In this document: positions 18,090 to 25,147 of the stretch, piece by piece | Position numbering within the stretch: the stretch's first letter is position 1 | Layout of the letters: every line of letters begins with the position of its first letter | Assembly (NCBI GenBank): GCA_041391665.1 | Contig: JAWKNO010000003.1 | Span: forward strand, 1,612,001 to 1,676,000 | Origin: Bacteroidia bacterium | GTDB lineage: Bacteria > Bacteroidota > Bacteroidia > J057 | Reading direction: 5' to 3' | DNA: 64,000 nt | Translations under genes and position numbers: made by a program | Notes under the pieces: model-generated | Database searches by the model: none | The model's input: only the letters and a program-made list of their open reading frames with translations | What the model was told of the DNA's origin: nothing

Positions 18090-18271
18090 TTGATAGTGAT
18101 TAACCAAAATATACCCACCTGGTAGAGCCAGATTATAATCTGGCTCTACGTGTTCACCCTACGTCACGCCCCGGCTTTGGGCGGGGAGGTGTATGGGGGT
18201 TGGTGGTTTTTGAGGAGATACTATATTATTTGATTGTAGCCATAAGGTAATCATTTACTTTTTATCAGCTT
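18090..18271 (+). repeat. Palindrome-bearing dispersed repeat, copy 1
   Basis: First of three near-identical copies in this window. It contains a perfect 28-bp palindrome at 18122-18149 (GTAGAGCCAGATTA and its reverse complement) and a GC-rich stem CGCCCCGGCTTTGGGCG. All copies lie in the same orientation downstream of minus-strand immunity-like genes. Copies 1 and 3 extend about 50 bases further than copy 2 at the right end. There is no T run after the palindrome, so it is not an ordinary terminator. The 417-base gap 17981-18397 holds only this element. Confidence 0.88.
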
Positions 18272-18397
18272 AATCTTTTGTCTAACATTTGGAGAAAGTT
18301 CACTCAATGCCGCAGGGGGGGAGGCTGGGAGTTTCAATCCCCCAAAAACTTGAGTGCCTATTATGGGTGCTTTATTAATACTCGTAATTCAGATGTG

Positions 18398-18961
18398 TTA
18401 TGGTTTTAGCATTTCTAATGCTTCCTTCCAGGCATTTCGGGTCAAGCCTACTTTGCGCCTGTACTTTTTTACGTATTGTCTCATGGGAATTGCGCGGTTA
18501 TCCCACGCTTCTTGTATGGGTAGTGGCCTGCTTACCCATATTTCGATATCTTCCAACCCTTCTGTGCTCTCATAAAAAGTAGTGTCAATTAAACGTATTT
18601 CTTCGTAAAAAGCATCCAAATGAATTTCTACTGATGATCTCAGTACTGATCGATCTATATATAGCGTATCATATATCGAAATAGCATCCGAATGAAACCG
18701 GGAGTGAGAAATCTTTTCATAAACTATTTCGCTATCTACCGTTAGTCTAAGCAATTCCCCGGTATGAGAGGCTGCAACAGAGAAAAACAATGGTAGGCAG
18801 GGCTTTTCATCGTACCTGCCGGTTGTGCAAATAACATTTCCCATCTTCTTTTCGGGAATACATCCGTAATACATCAGAAGAATCATAAAAATTAAAGGTA
18901 GGGAAAGGACGTAATTTAGAGGGTTTTCTATAAGGTGTAGCTTGGTTCTTTCAATTATCAT
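18398..18961 (-). CDS. Putative immunity lipoprotein, cassette A (second paralogue)
   Basis: A 187-residue protein with a hydrophobic N-terminus ending in a lipobox-like YYGC. It is clearly a paralogue of the gene just upstream: both contain GLEDxxIWV, LPxQEAWDNR and a KxGLTRN segment near the C-terminus. Its start overlaps the end of that gene by 11 bases, so both are translated from one message. Position after an Rhs tip gene suggests an immunity protein anchored in the envelope. The family is not recognised. Confidence 0.65.
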   Translation of the reverse strand: MIIERTKLHLIENPLNYVLSLPLIFMILLMYYGCIPEKKMGNVICTTGRYDEKPCLPLFFSVAASHTGELLRLTVDSEIVYEKISHSRFHSDAISIYDTLYIDRSVLRSSVEIHLDAFYEEIRLIDTTFYESTEGLEDIEIWVSRPLPIQEAWDNRAIPMRQYVKKYRRKVGLTRNAWKEALEMLKP

Positions 18962-19475
18962 GGGGCTGTAATTTTTCGATAACTTCTTTCTGGTAGTTTC
19001 TTGTTAAGCCTATCTTTCGTTTATAGGTTTTTGCATATTCTCCCAGCGGCAGGTGTCGGTTATCCCAGGCTTCTTGAAGCGGTAAAGGTGGGCCTACCCA
19101 AATTCCAAAATCTTCTAAGCCGTTAAGTGATTCCTGAAAAGTTGTATCAACAAGCAGGATTTCATCAAGAGTTGCGTTTAAGTGAATTGTTAAAAGAGAA
19201 TCTTGGTTTAAACACCTAAAGTGTAATGTATCGCGCACAATTACCCCGTCAGAATCTATTCGATCTTTTGATACTTTTTCATATAATATTTGCCGATTGA
19301 CCGTCAGCGAAATGCTCTCATTAGGATATGATTCTACGGAAAAAAAAACAGGAATAACTTTTTCCGAAGTATTTATCTCCGAGGGTATGAAGTCTTTGTT
19401 CTGAACACAAGACTTCTGGCAAGCCATCAAAATAAAGGGAATTATTATCCATTCCAAATATCTAAGCATATCCAT
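18951..19475 (-). CDS. Putative immunity lipoprotein, cassette A (first paralogue)
   Basis: A 174-residue protein with a lipoprotein signal (FILMAC). It shares its C-terminal half with the following gene, including GLEDFGIWV, LPLQEAWDNR and KIGLTRN. It starts 8 bases after the metallopeptidase-type Rhs tip, the typical place of an immunity gene. The tandem pair probably arose by duplication and may allow divergence toward a new toxin variant. No known immunity family is recognised. Confidence 0.68.
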   Translation of the reverse strand: MDMLRYLEWIIIPFILMACQKSCVQNKDFIPSEINTSEKVIPVFFSVESYPNESISLTVNRQILYEKVSKDRIDSDGVIVRDTLHFRCLNQDSLLTIHLNATLDEILLVDTTFQESLNGLEDFGIWVGPPLPLQEAWDNRHLPLGEYAKTYKRKIGLTRNYQKEVIEKLQPHDN

Positions 19476-19483
19476 ATTTCTTT

Positions 19484-20212
19484 TTATTCCATCCTAGGAG
19501 ATTTGTGAATAATTTTAACTCTTTTGTAGGGATTGCCCGAAGGAGTGGGAAAGGGGCGAACCACAAAATTATTTTGCCGGTTCAATTCTCCTTCTTCCAA
19601 CTTTTGTTCAACACTTAGAATTTGCCCAGAAGTAGCTCTGGATCTAGCATTGAGGTACTTGTCGAAATCTTGCGAATCAATAGAATATCCCGCTTGGGTT
19701 GCGTTTTTTGCTATCACTTGTCGCCATTCCATGAAGTTTTTTACATTCTGGGGATCTTTAGGATTAAACCATTGCTGATCGTCTTGGGGTAATTTATCAA
19801 ACTCACTCGGATGAATAAGCCCGCCCGTATGTCCCAACTCATGTGCGGCGGTACCTCCTGCACCTGCGCTCCATTCGCCTTTTTCGGTGATATAATCTGC
19901 ATTCAGGGCAATGTTAAGTCCCCCGATTTCAGCAAACCCCCCAACTCCTTTTCCAAATTCATTCCCATTTCGGATATCAAACAAATGTTCGGTGGAGGAT
20001 AAATCATCTATTGAAGAAATCTCACGTAGATTAAAGGTCATGGAAAACGATACCCCTGTAAATTCGTCACTTCCGGAAAACAAATTTGTTACCTCGGATG
20101 TGATCATTTTCATAAAAGCTGACATGGATATTTCTTTATCCGAGCTATTCATAATCACCGCATTAACAGTGATAAAGATATGATTTTTATTATCGGGGTC
20201 CCTTGCAATCAC
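19484..20212 (-). CDS. Rhs C-terminal tip with metzincin-type metallopeptidase motif (cassette A)
   Basis: A 242-residue reading frame, using a GTG at 20212, that continues the end of an Rhs core. It holds a complete HExxHxxGxxH zinc motif at residues 124-134 (HELGHTGGLIH), the signature of metzincins, followed by a possible Met-turn region (NVKNFMEW). It would be a toxin that cleaves proteins if delivered. In frame and upstream, the Rhs core remnant is interrupted by a TAG codon at 20284-20282, so the tip cannot be made from the remnant start without reinitiation or readthrough. Two lipoprotein immunity candidates follow. Confidence 0.65.
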   Translation of the reverse strand: MIARDPDNKNHIFITVNAVIMNSSDKEISMSAFMKMITSEVTNLFSGSDEFTGVSFSMTFNLREISSIDDLSSTEHLFDIRNGNEFGKGVGGFAEIGGLNIALNADYITEKGEWSAGAGGTAAHELGHTGGLIHPSEFDKLPQDDQQWFNPKDPQNVKNFMEWRQVIAKNATQAGYSIDSQDFDKYLNARSRATSGQILSVEQKLEEGELNRQNNFVVRPFPTPSGNPYKRVKIIHKSPRME

Positions 20213-20383
20213 CCAATCTCTCCCATCCGGGTCAATACCGATGAGAGGACTATTTCCGACATAATTATAAGGACTCCAAGCCTAATACTTCTCCGCGAGC
20301 ACATCCACCCCCTTCCACCGCCCTTCATTGGGCGCATACATCCGCGCCCCCCTTCGACGATCGCTCAGGGTAAACGCCATCAT
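20213..20383 (-). pseudogene. Rhs core remnant with in-frame stop (cassette A)
   Basis: Read from ATG at 20383, this encodes the hallmark Rhs C-terminal core (RRGARMYAPNEGRWKG, then LAEKY). A TAG at 20284-20282 occurs where the sister cassettes have a coding codon. After the stop the frame continues with AWSPYNYVGNSPLIGIDPDG and runs into the tip. Upstream, the frame carrying the WYD residues is shifted by the 20-bp insert at 20351-20370. This is a degraded end of an Rhs gene, not an intact Rhs protein. Confidence 0.75.
20351..20370. repeat. 20-bp insert in Rhs core, copy A
   Basis: CCTTCGACGATCGCTCAGGG, with a CGATCG centre and CCCT/AGGG outer arms. It lies between the WYD and GARMY segments of the Rhs core, at the same point as in cassettes B and C, and shifts the frame by +1. 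It resembles the short CCTTCGAC...CTCAGGG element seen in many bacterial genomes, a comparison made from memory. Confidence 0.75.
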
Positions 20384-20522
20384 ACCACCCCATCGCAGAT
20401 ATCAAAGAACGATTCCCGGCTTTAAGGTAGCGAATTTTTTGGGTTGATATTGGCGCCACGAGGAAAAGTAATTTTGTAACATTTCCATTAGCCCTTTTCC
20501 CCAATTTATCATAAGTTTAGGC

Positions 20523-20786
20523 ATGAGTAAAGCATTTCAAAAAGCCCTATTGGAAGCCAAGGCTCTTAGCCCGCAGGAACAATTAGCCCTAATTGCTGCC
20601 CTCAGTCAATTTCTTTCTCAAAAAAATGTTTTTCCAGGTACAACCCCTCTTTCTCCGGAAGCGATTTTCTCCCGGGAAGATGAAGCCGAAGTCCTTAGAC
20701 GAGTAAGGAATTATGAAGAAGGAAAGGCTAAAACCCTTTCCGGGAACATTTTTCGTGAAAATCTCAAGAATAAATTTGGGGCTTGA
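20523..20786 (+). CDS. Antitoxin of a ParE-type addiction module
   Basis: An 87-residue protein with an N-terminal helical segment typical of small addiction-module components (EAKALSPQEQLALIAALSQF) and a basic C-terminal tail. Its stop overlaps by one base (TGATG) the start of a ParE/RelE-like toxin frame, the usual coupling of such pairs. The antitoxin is intact although the toxin frame carries a nonsense codon. It lies on the plus strand, against the direction of the surrounding Rhs cassettes. Confidence 0.72.
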   Translation: MSKAFQKALLEAKALSPQEQLALIAALSQFLSQKNVFPGTTPLSPEAIFSREDEAEVLRRVRNYEEGKAKTLSGNIFRENLKNKFGA

Positions 20787-21133
20787 TGGGCTATATCTAT
20801 GAAATTACCGAGTAAGCCGCAAAGGAGATTGACCATGCAGTAGAATATTTTGAATCTCAGTTTACAAGTGGGGCAGCAGATTTTCTTACAGCTTTTGACG
20901 ATACGATAGAAGGGATTCTTACGATGCCTGAATCTGGGCAAAGACGTTCTGAACAAGATCCGGATATTAGAAGTCGGCAATTAAAAGCCAATAATCGTAA
21001 AGACGCTTACGCCAGGTCTTTCCCCTATCTTCTGATTTACAAAATTTATGAACTCGAAGAGAAAGTCGTGATCTTTCAATTATGGCCCGTTAGAAGTGAC
21101 CAACCCATCCGAAGCGACCCGGAGGAGGAGTAG
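20786..21133 (+). pseudogene. ParE/RelE-family toxin with nonsense codon
   Basis: The frame starts at ATG 20786 as MGYIYEITE, then a TAA at 20813-20815 (codon 10), then continues AAKEIDHAVEYFESQF through to a stop at 21133. The post-stop sequence is a convincing ParE-type toxin (AVEYFESQ, FLTAFDDTIEGILTMPESGQ, YLLIYKIYE, VVIFQLWPVRSDQP). A single base change in a GAA or CAA codon would explain the TAA. No good internal start restores the first strand and helix, so the toxin is probably dead. Confidence 0.75.
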
Positions 21134-21156
21134 GGAGAAATAATCGGATTCGATAG

Positions 21157-21291
21157 TTGATTGTGATTAACCAAAATATACCCACCTGGTAGAGCCAGAT
21201 TATTATCTGGCTCTACGTGTTCACCCTACGTCACGCCCCGGCTTTGGGCGGGGAGGTGTATGGGGGTTGGTGGTTTTTGAGGAGATACTAC
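21157..21291 (+). repeat. Palindrome-bearing dispersed repeat, copy 2
   Basis: Second copy of the repeat at 18090-18271, identical over most of its length but ending about 50 bases earlier on the right. The palindrome at 21189-21216 keeps both 12-base arms (GTAGAGCCAGAT) with a TATT centre. It lies between the dead ParE toxin and the 3' end of the cassette B immunity gene. The gap 21134-21383 contains nothing else recognised. Confidence 0.88.
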
Positions 21292-21383
21292 TTGATTTTC
21301 GCATAATCCAATCCAAAGATAGCAATTTGTTTTTCTCTCGTTAACGGTGGTCGGAATGGGGTGAGGGATTCTTCTTTTACCGT

Positions 21384-21908
21384 TTACTCTACTAAAGGTG
21401 ATATGTTTATGTAGAACGGTAAAAAATAAACATTTTTAGAGGTATGTTCCGTTTCGAAAAAGGATTGAATCTGACTTATTGGTCGTTTACTCAATTCGGT
21501 TTTTAGATAATTCATTAATTTTTCATGATATTTGGATTTCAACGGCTTTTTCTGACAAGAGGGAATATAGTCATAATAAAGACTTCCCCATTTATCATTT
21601 TTTATATTAATCCAAATTGGTTGAATATCCTGAATGTACCCTTCTGGAGAAAATAATATATTGACATATGCCCATCCACTCACTTTATTTCCTTTTAAAC
21701 TATCAGGAAGCATAATATCAAGATAAAACAAGGAATCTAGCATGAAAGGGCTATTGGCATGATCTAGCATTATGTCTGAAAAGCTAGCAGGAAGTTTGAT
21801 ATCCTGATCTTGAAGGAGTTCTTTGCATGGAATCATCCGAATAGCCTTACATCCTACATATAGAAAGGAAAAGCATATATATATAATGAAAACCATTAAT
21901 TTATTCAT
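21384..21908 (-). CDS. Putative immunity lipoprotein, cassette B
   Basis: A 174-residue protein with a lipoprotein signal (SFLYVGC). The middle part (VSGWAYVNILFSPEGYIQDI) resembles the strand pattern of TonB C-terminal-like domains. It starts 20 bases after the cassette B tip gene, so an immunity role is inferred from position. It is AT-rich compared with the housekeeping genes. A copy of the palindromic repeat follows its stop codon. Confidence 0.6.
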   Translation of the reverse strand: MNKLMVFIIYICFSFLYVGCKAIRMIPCKELLQDQDIKLPASFSDIMLDHANSPFMLDSLFYLDIMLPDSLKGNKVSGWAYVNILFSPEGYIQDIQPIWINIKNDKWGSLYYDYIPSCQKKPLKSKYHEKLMNYLKTELSKRPISQIQSFFETEHTSKNVYFLPFYINISPLVE

Positions 21909-21928
21909 ATCAATGTATTTTTTCTTTT

Positions 21929-22810
21929 CTATTTCTTGAGTGGTAGAAGCCTATTTAGAGTAGGCGCATTTATATCTCCTTTTTTAAGCATACGATTCAT
22001 TTGGTGGTTTCTTCCCTCTGTACTAGCCTTATATAGCCTAATAGCCAGTTTGAAAGAACTTGGATTTATTTCATTGGAGTTTTCAATATTTTGTACTATG
22101 TTTCGTAATTCTTCTCCTTTTTTTCCCGTTCCAAATACAAAATTCGATGTCATTGACAAATACCGACCATCTCCCTCTACACTTTCTACTATGCTTCGGC
22201 TAAAAATTGTGCTTTGTAACTCTGAACTTAAAGAGGATTCGTACTCACCGTGTTCTATTTGAAATAGATGGAATAGTTCATTTGCAACTGCATCAATCCC
22301 TGCTACGTTTGCAATATTTTTCCCAAAGCTTCCTTTAGCTTTTTCAATTATATTTGCTAAGTTGGAAAAATTTACTAACCCACCATCACTTTGTTTAATT
22401 GTTGTCATTCCACCCTTTGCATTAGGGTCTTTTTGAGAATTAAAATTATATTTAGAACTGGAGGTTGTTAATTGAGTTAAGATTTCACCCCCCTTTTCTG
22501 CTTCTCCGATTTGGTTGAAAAGACCGATTAACTGTTGAATCTTTTCTTCAACTTTGTCCTGATCCACTTCATCACCTGAAGCATTGTATATCTTTCCCCC
22601 ATCATATCTGTATCGGTTATTATCCTCTCCAATAATCCAAATCTCCTCTCCATCCGGATCAATAAACTTAATAGGATTTCCCATCACATAATTATACGGA
22701 CTCCATCCCACATATTTCTCCCCCAACGCATCCACCCCCTTCCAACGCCCTTCATCGGGCGCATACATCCGCGCTCCCCTTCGACGATCGCTCAGGGTAA
22801 ACTTCATCAT
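21929..22810 (-). CDS. Rhs C-terminal tip, degenerate metallopeptidase (cassette B)
   Basis: A 293-residue protein beginning in the Rhs core (RRGARMYAPDEGRWKGVD, SPYNYVMGN, FIDPDGEEIW to about residue 58), then a unique tip. The tip resembles that of cassette C (YRYDGGKIYNASGDEV after the core) and aligns with its zinc site, but the motif reads NELFH at residues 177-181, so the first His is replaced by Asn. It is either an inactivated relative or a toxin with another mode of action. The 20-bp insert at 22778-22797 codes in frame here for TLSDRR near the start, because translation begins at the ATG just upstream. Confidence 0.68.
   Translation of the reverse strand: MMKFTLSDRRRGARMYAPDEGRWKGVDALGEKYVGWSPYNYVMGNPIKFIDPDGEEIWIIGEDNNRYRYDGGKIYNASGDEVDQDKVEEKIQQLIGLFNQIGEAEKGGEILTQLTTSSSKYNFNSQKDPNAKGGMTTIKQSDGGLVNFSNLANIIEKAKGSFGKNIANVAGIDAVANELFHLFQIEHGEYESSLSSELQSTIFSRSIVESVEGDGRYLSMTSNFVFGTGKKGEELRNIVQNIENSNEINPSSFKLAIRLYKASTEGRNHQMNRMLKKGDINAPTLNRLLPLKK
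22778..22797. repeat. 20-bp insert in Rhs core, copy B
   Basis: Same 20-bp sequence and same location in the core as in cassettes A and C. It replaces the Tyr codon of the WYDYGARMY motif and moves the downstream frame by +1, so the tip can only be read from the ATGATG just upstream of the insert. Confidence 0.75.
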
Positions 22811-22866
22811 ACCACCCCATCGCAGATATCAAAGAACGATCCCCTGCTTTAAGGTAGCGATTTTTT

Positions 22867-22970
22867 TACTGCCGGAGGAATTGCGTCCCGGCGTCGTAAC
22901 CGAGGTTTTTGCTGGGCAGTTGATTGAGGAGATCGAAGAATTTTTCAAGCAGAATTTCTACTTTAGACCT
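22867..22970. other. Coding-like remnant between cassettes B and C
   Basis: Both strands carry short open stretches. The minus frame reads RSKVEILLEKFFDLLNQ and ends LGYDAGTQFLRQ before TAA. The plus frame reads LPEELRPGVVTEVFAGQLIE and ends at a TAG at about 22980. One is probably the tail of a gene lost on cassette insertion. The minus version ends in CGGCAGTAAAAAAATCGC, which also precedes cassette D at about 26975-26992. No family is recognised. Confidence 0.25.
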
Positions 22971-23006
22971 GTTGGGGTTTAGGGGAAGGGAACAATCCCA
23001 ACTATT

Positions 23007-23447
23007 TTAAAACCCTAATTCTCCCGGAATAATGGTTTTAAGTAAATCTTTCATACTATTTTTAACTTTCATTTTTTGATCTTTATACCTCCATTCATCA
23101 AACAAATCATTCGTGTATAAAGTATCCGGTTGCTTATTAAAAACAAAAGCATATTCATAATACCCGTCATCATATAAAAGTCCATCAAAAACAGGAATAT
23201 TCGGATTGCAAGATTTAATTGCTTTCAATATTGTATTGAGCTCTTTAGCAATAACCGACTCCTTTAATACTTTCGTTTCAATCCTTTCATTTTCTTCCAG
23301 AAACAGTAGAAATCTCGAATCACCCCATAATTCTCCATCATCAACTTTTGTCTTATCAAGATTATAGAAATAGATTTTTAGGGAACCTTTGCAGGAAGAT
23401 AGTAGTGTAAAAATACCAATCACTAGAATTATTGGGATATATCTCAT
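23007..23447 (-). CDS. Putative immunity lipoprotein, cassette C
   Basis: A 146-residue protein with a lipoprotein signal (FTLLSSC). The remainder is an alpha/beta sequence of unknown family. It begins 15 bases after the cassette C metallopeptidase tip, so an immunity role is inferred by position. Unlike the other three immunity loci, no copy of the palindromic repeat follows it; instead there is a short coding remnant and the leader of cassette B. Confidence 0.6.
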   Translation of the reverse strand: MRYIPIILVIGIFTLLSSCKGSLKIYFYNLDKTKVDDGELWGDSRFLLFLEENERIETKVLKESVIAKELNTILKAIKSCNPNIPVFDGLLYDDGYYEYAFVFNKQPDTLYTNDLFDEWRYKDQKMKVKNSMKDLLKTIIPGELGF

Positions 23448-23462
23448 GTCGAATCAATTATT

Positions 23463-24335
23463 TTATTCCTTCTTTTTTTCGGTAGATGTAGGACTAATTG
23501 TAGGGAATGCAATCCTTCGATAGTTTGTTCTTTCATCTTCCCCTAATTTCCGGTTAATTTGATTTCCCCAATTTAATGTCGTCATTTTTTCCTCTGCGTT
23601 GGGAAAAAATGGAAAGACCGTTTTGTCATATTTTTCTTCATGTCTCGCCATATATGCATCATAGTCAAAAATGCGATTGTATGCATGTATCAATTCATGA
23701 CCTAATCGGGCTGTAGCTGAGTTTCTTCCTCTATCCTCAGTAGTTGGAAACATTTTAGAATAATCTTTGAGGAAATCTATTCCTTGACTGGGGTCAAAAC
23801 CAATAATAATTAGTCTACCCCCCATATCAGCACTCTCCGCAATACCACTTTTGTAGGATATTTGTACCTCTTCCCCTGTCTTCATCAATTCATCTATTAT
23901 ATCAATTGTCTTCGCAGACTCTCCCTCTCCAAAAACAATTTCGGAAGCTCCTGAAGCTTTCAAATGATTTAATGCTTTTAGTGCATTAACTGCAAAATCC
24001 TTTGTCCCCATATATTCATTCCCGTCCTCATCAACCAATTTCTCGCCATCATACATATATCGAAAATTTTGAGTAACGGGTTTTCCCTCCCTTTCCATAA
24101 CTTCCCCGTTCTCATCTCGAACTACTTCCGAAAAAACAACCCATATTTCTTCACCATTCGGATCTGTAAATAGTAAAGGATTATTGGCTACATAAGCAAA
24201 GGGAGAAATCGCGTAATACTTCTCCGCGAGCGCATCCCCCCCCTTCCACCGCCCTTCATCGGGCGCATACATCCGCGCCCCCCTTCGACGATCGCTCAGG
24301 GTAAACGCCATCATACCACCCCAGCCCGAGTTCAT
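23463..24335 (-). CDS. Rhs C-terminal tip with M91-like metallopeptidase (cassette C)
   Basis: A 290-residue protein. Residues ~17-62 are the Rhs core end (RRGARMYAPDEGRWKGGD, SPFAYVANNPLLFTDPNGEE). The tip holds a zinc-peptidase motif HELIHAYN with His213, Glu214 and His217, preceded by ATARLG; HELIHA with this context resembles the NleD/peptidase M91 effector family. It would be a protein-cleaving toxin. The true Rhs reading frame upstream (24310-24432) is out of register because of the 20-bp insert, so only an internal ATG gives this product. A lipoprotein immunity candidate follows. Confidence 0.7.
   Translation of the reverse strand: MNSGWGGMMAFTLSDRRRGARMYAPDEGRWKGGDALAEKYYAISPFAYVANNPLLFTDPNGEEIWVVFSEVVRDENGEVMEREGKPVTQNFRYMYDGEKLVDEDGNEYMGTKDFAVNALKALNHLKASGASEIVFGEGESAKTIDIIDELMKTGEEVQISYKSGIAESADMGGRLIIIGFDPSQGIDFLKDYSKMFPTTEDRGRNSATARLGHELIHAYNRIFDYDAYMARHEEKYDKTVFPFFPNAEEKMTTLNWGNQINRKLGEDERTNYRRIAFPTISPTSTEKKKE
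24282..24301. repeat. 20-bp insert in Rhs core, copy C
   Basis: Third copy of CCTTCGACGATCGCTCAGGG at the same point of an Rhs core. Here the upstream core is preserved (LYNGKEQQDELGLGWYD), so the frameshift caused by the insert can be seen directly. Confidence 0.8.
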
Positions 24336-24432
24336 CCTGTTGTTCTTTTCCGTTGTAGAGAAATTGATTGGAGGGCGAAGCGACGAGGGCGTTTTCTCAG
24401 GCCATGCGCAGGCCGAAGGGATCCACTTTGGT
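24310..24432 (-). pseudogene. Rhs core fragment upstream of cassette C
   Basis: The minus frame reads VDPFGLRMA, a TGA stop at 24399-24397, then ENALVASPSNQFLYNGKEQQ and DELGLGWYD. YNGKE...QDELGL.WYD is the strongly conserved end of the Rhs/YD-repeat core. The TGA sits where Trp (TGG) would be natural. Right after WYD the frame is broken by the 20-bp insert. This is the remnant of a longer Rhs gene whose upstream part is missing from the window. Confidence 0.8.
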
Positions 24433-24473
24433 AAATTTTTCAGTCTATGGGGAAGTTGAAATATCTGTGAAAT

Positions 24474-24635
24474 TCAGGTTGATCGAAACAATCTGCTAAT
24501 TTTAAGGAGAGATCTTTTGGCCCAACTTAAAATCCATCTTAATCCATCAAAGATTAATTCTAAAAGCACATCTCTTAGCCAAGTAAACAATATATCAATC
24601 ATAACATGGGTATCACAAATCACGATTTCTTCCAT
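24474..24635 (-). pseudogene. Truncated VapC/PIN-type toxin
   Basis: The start ATG at 24635 overlaps the end of the antitoxin gene by 16 bases. The first residues, MEEIVICDTHVMIDIL, are the classic PIN-domain N-terminus with its catalytic Asp. After about residue 16 the sequence loses PIN character, reading FTWLRDVLLELIFDGLRW, and stops at 24474, for 53 residues in all against the usual 120-140. The rest of the toxin was probably lost at a recombination junction with the Rhs fragment. Confidence 0.6.
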
Positions 24636-24826
24636 GCCGCTTTTCGCAAGGTTTGTGCATTTATCTCATAATCGGCCCACATACCCGCAGAAGCAAAAAG
24701 ATCGTGTGTTTTTTCAACGGAGGCGTCTGAATCCGTAGCCCATTCAATAAAATCCAGGCGAGACAAAAGCTCGGTCAAAAAGTTTCGGTATTTCCTGTCT
24801 TTTAGTCGTATGACAAATGCTTTCAT
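24620..24826 (-). CDS. VapB-like antitoxin
   Basis: A 68-residue protein starting MKAFVIRLKDRKYRNFL. Its C-terminus, AGMWADYEINAQTLRKAAWK, has the GxWxDxxI...LRxxAW pattern of antitoxins that neutralise PIN-domain toxins. A toxin frame overlaps its end but is truncated. The start at 24826 is preferred to an in-frame ATG 48 bases upstream because homology begins there. Like the ParE module, it keeps the antitoxin and has lost the toxin. Confidence 0.6.
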   Translation of the reverse strand: MKAFVIRLKDRKYRNFLTELLSRLDFIEWATDSDASVEKTHDLFASAGMWADYEINAQTLRKAAWKKS

Positions 24827-24938
24827 TCTGCATGGATTTCCCTCTAAGGTCGGAAAATATGCCCAATATTCCAAGGTTGGGGATGAAAAGAGAACAGGAA
24901 CCCCCGCCGGTGAAAAAGTATCTTTGGGTAATGACGGA

Positions 24939-25107
24939 CCAAAATATACCCACCTGGTAGAGCCAGATAATAATCTGGCTCTACGTGTTCACCCTACGTC
25001 ACGATCAGGCTTTGGGCGGGGAGGTGCATGGGGGATTGGTGGTTTTTGAGGAGATACTACATTAGTTGATTGTAGCCATAAGGTAATACTTTACTTTTTA
25101 TCATCTT
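24939..25107 (+). repeat. Palindrome-bearing dispersed repeat, copy 3
   Basis: Third copy. The palindrome at 24957-24984 has the same arms with an AATA centre, the reverse complement of the TATT centre of copy 2. The GC-rich stem is partly lost (CGATCAGGCTTTGGGCG). Its right end matches copy 1 (GATTGTAGCCATAAGGTAAT). It lies before the 3' end of the cassette D immunity genes. The left edge is shorter than in copies 1 and 2, lacking the GTGATTAA segment. Confidence 0.88.
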
Positions 25108-25147
25108 GACCTGTGGTCTGAATTTGTTGAGGGAATATAATTTTCCC

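Noticed and set aside
20786..20923. Programmed readthrough of the TAA in the ParE-type toxin
   Set aside because: No recoding signal is visible and single-base decay explains the stop more simply.
18122..24984. CRISPR array suggested by the palindromic repeats
   Set aside because: There are only three copies, kilobases apart, with no regular spacers and no cas genes.
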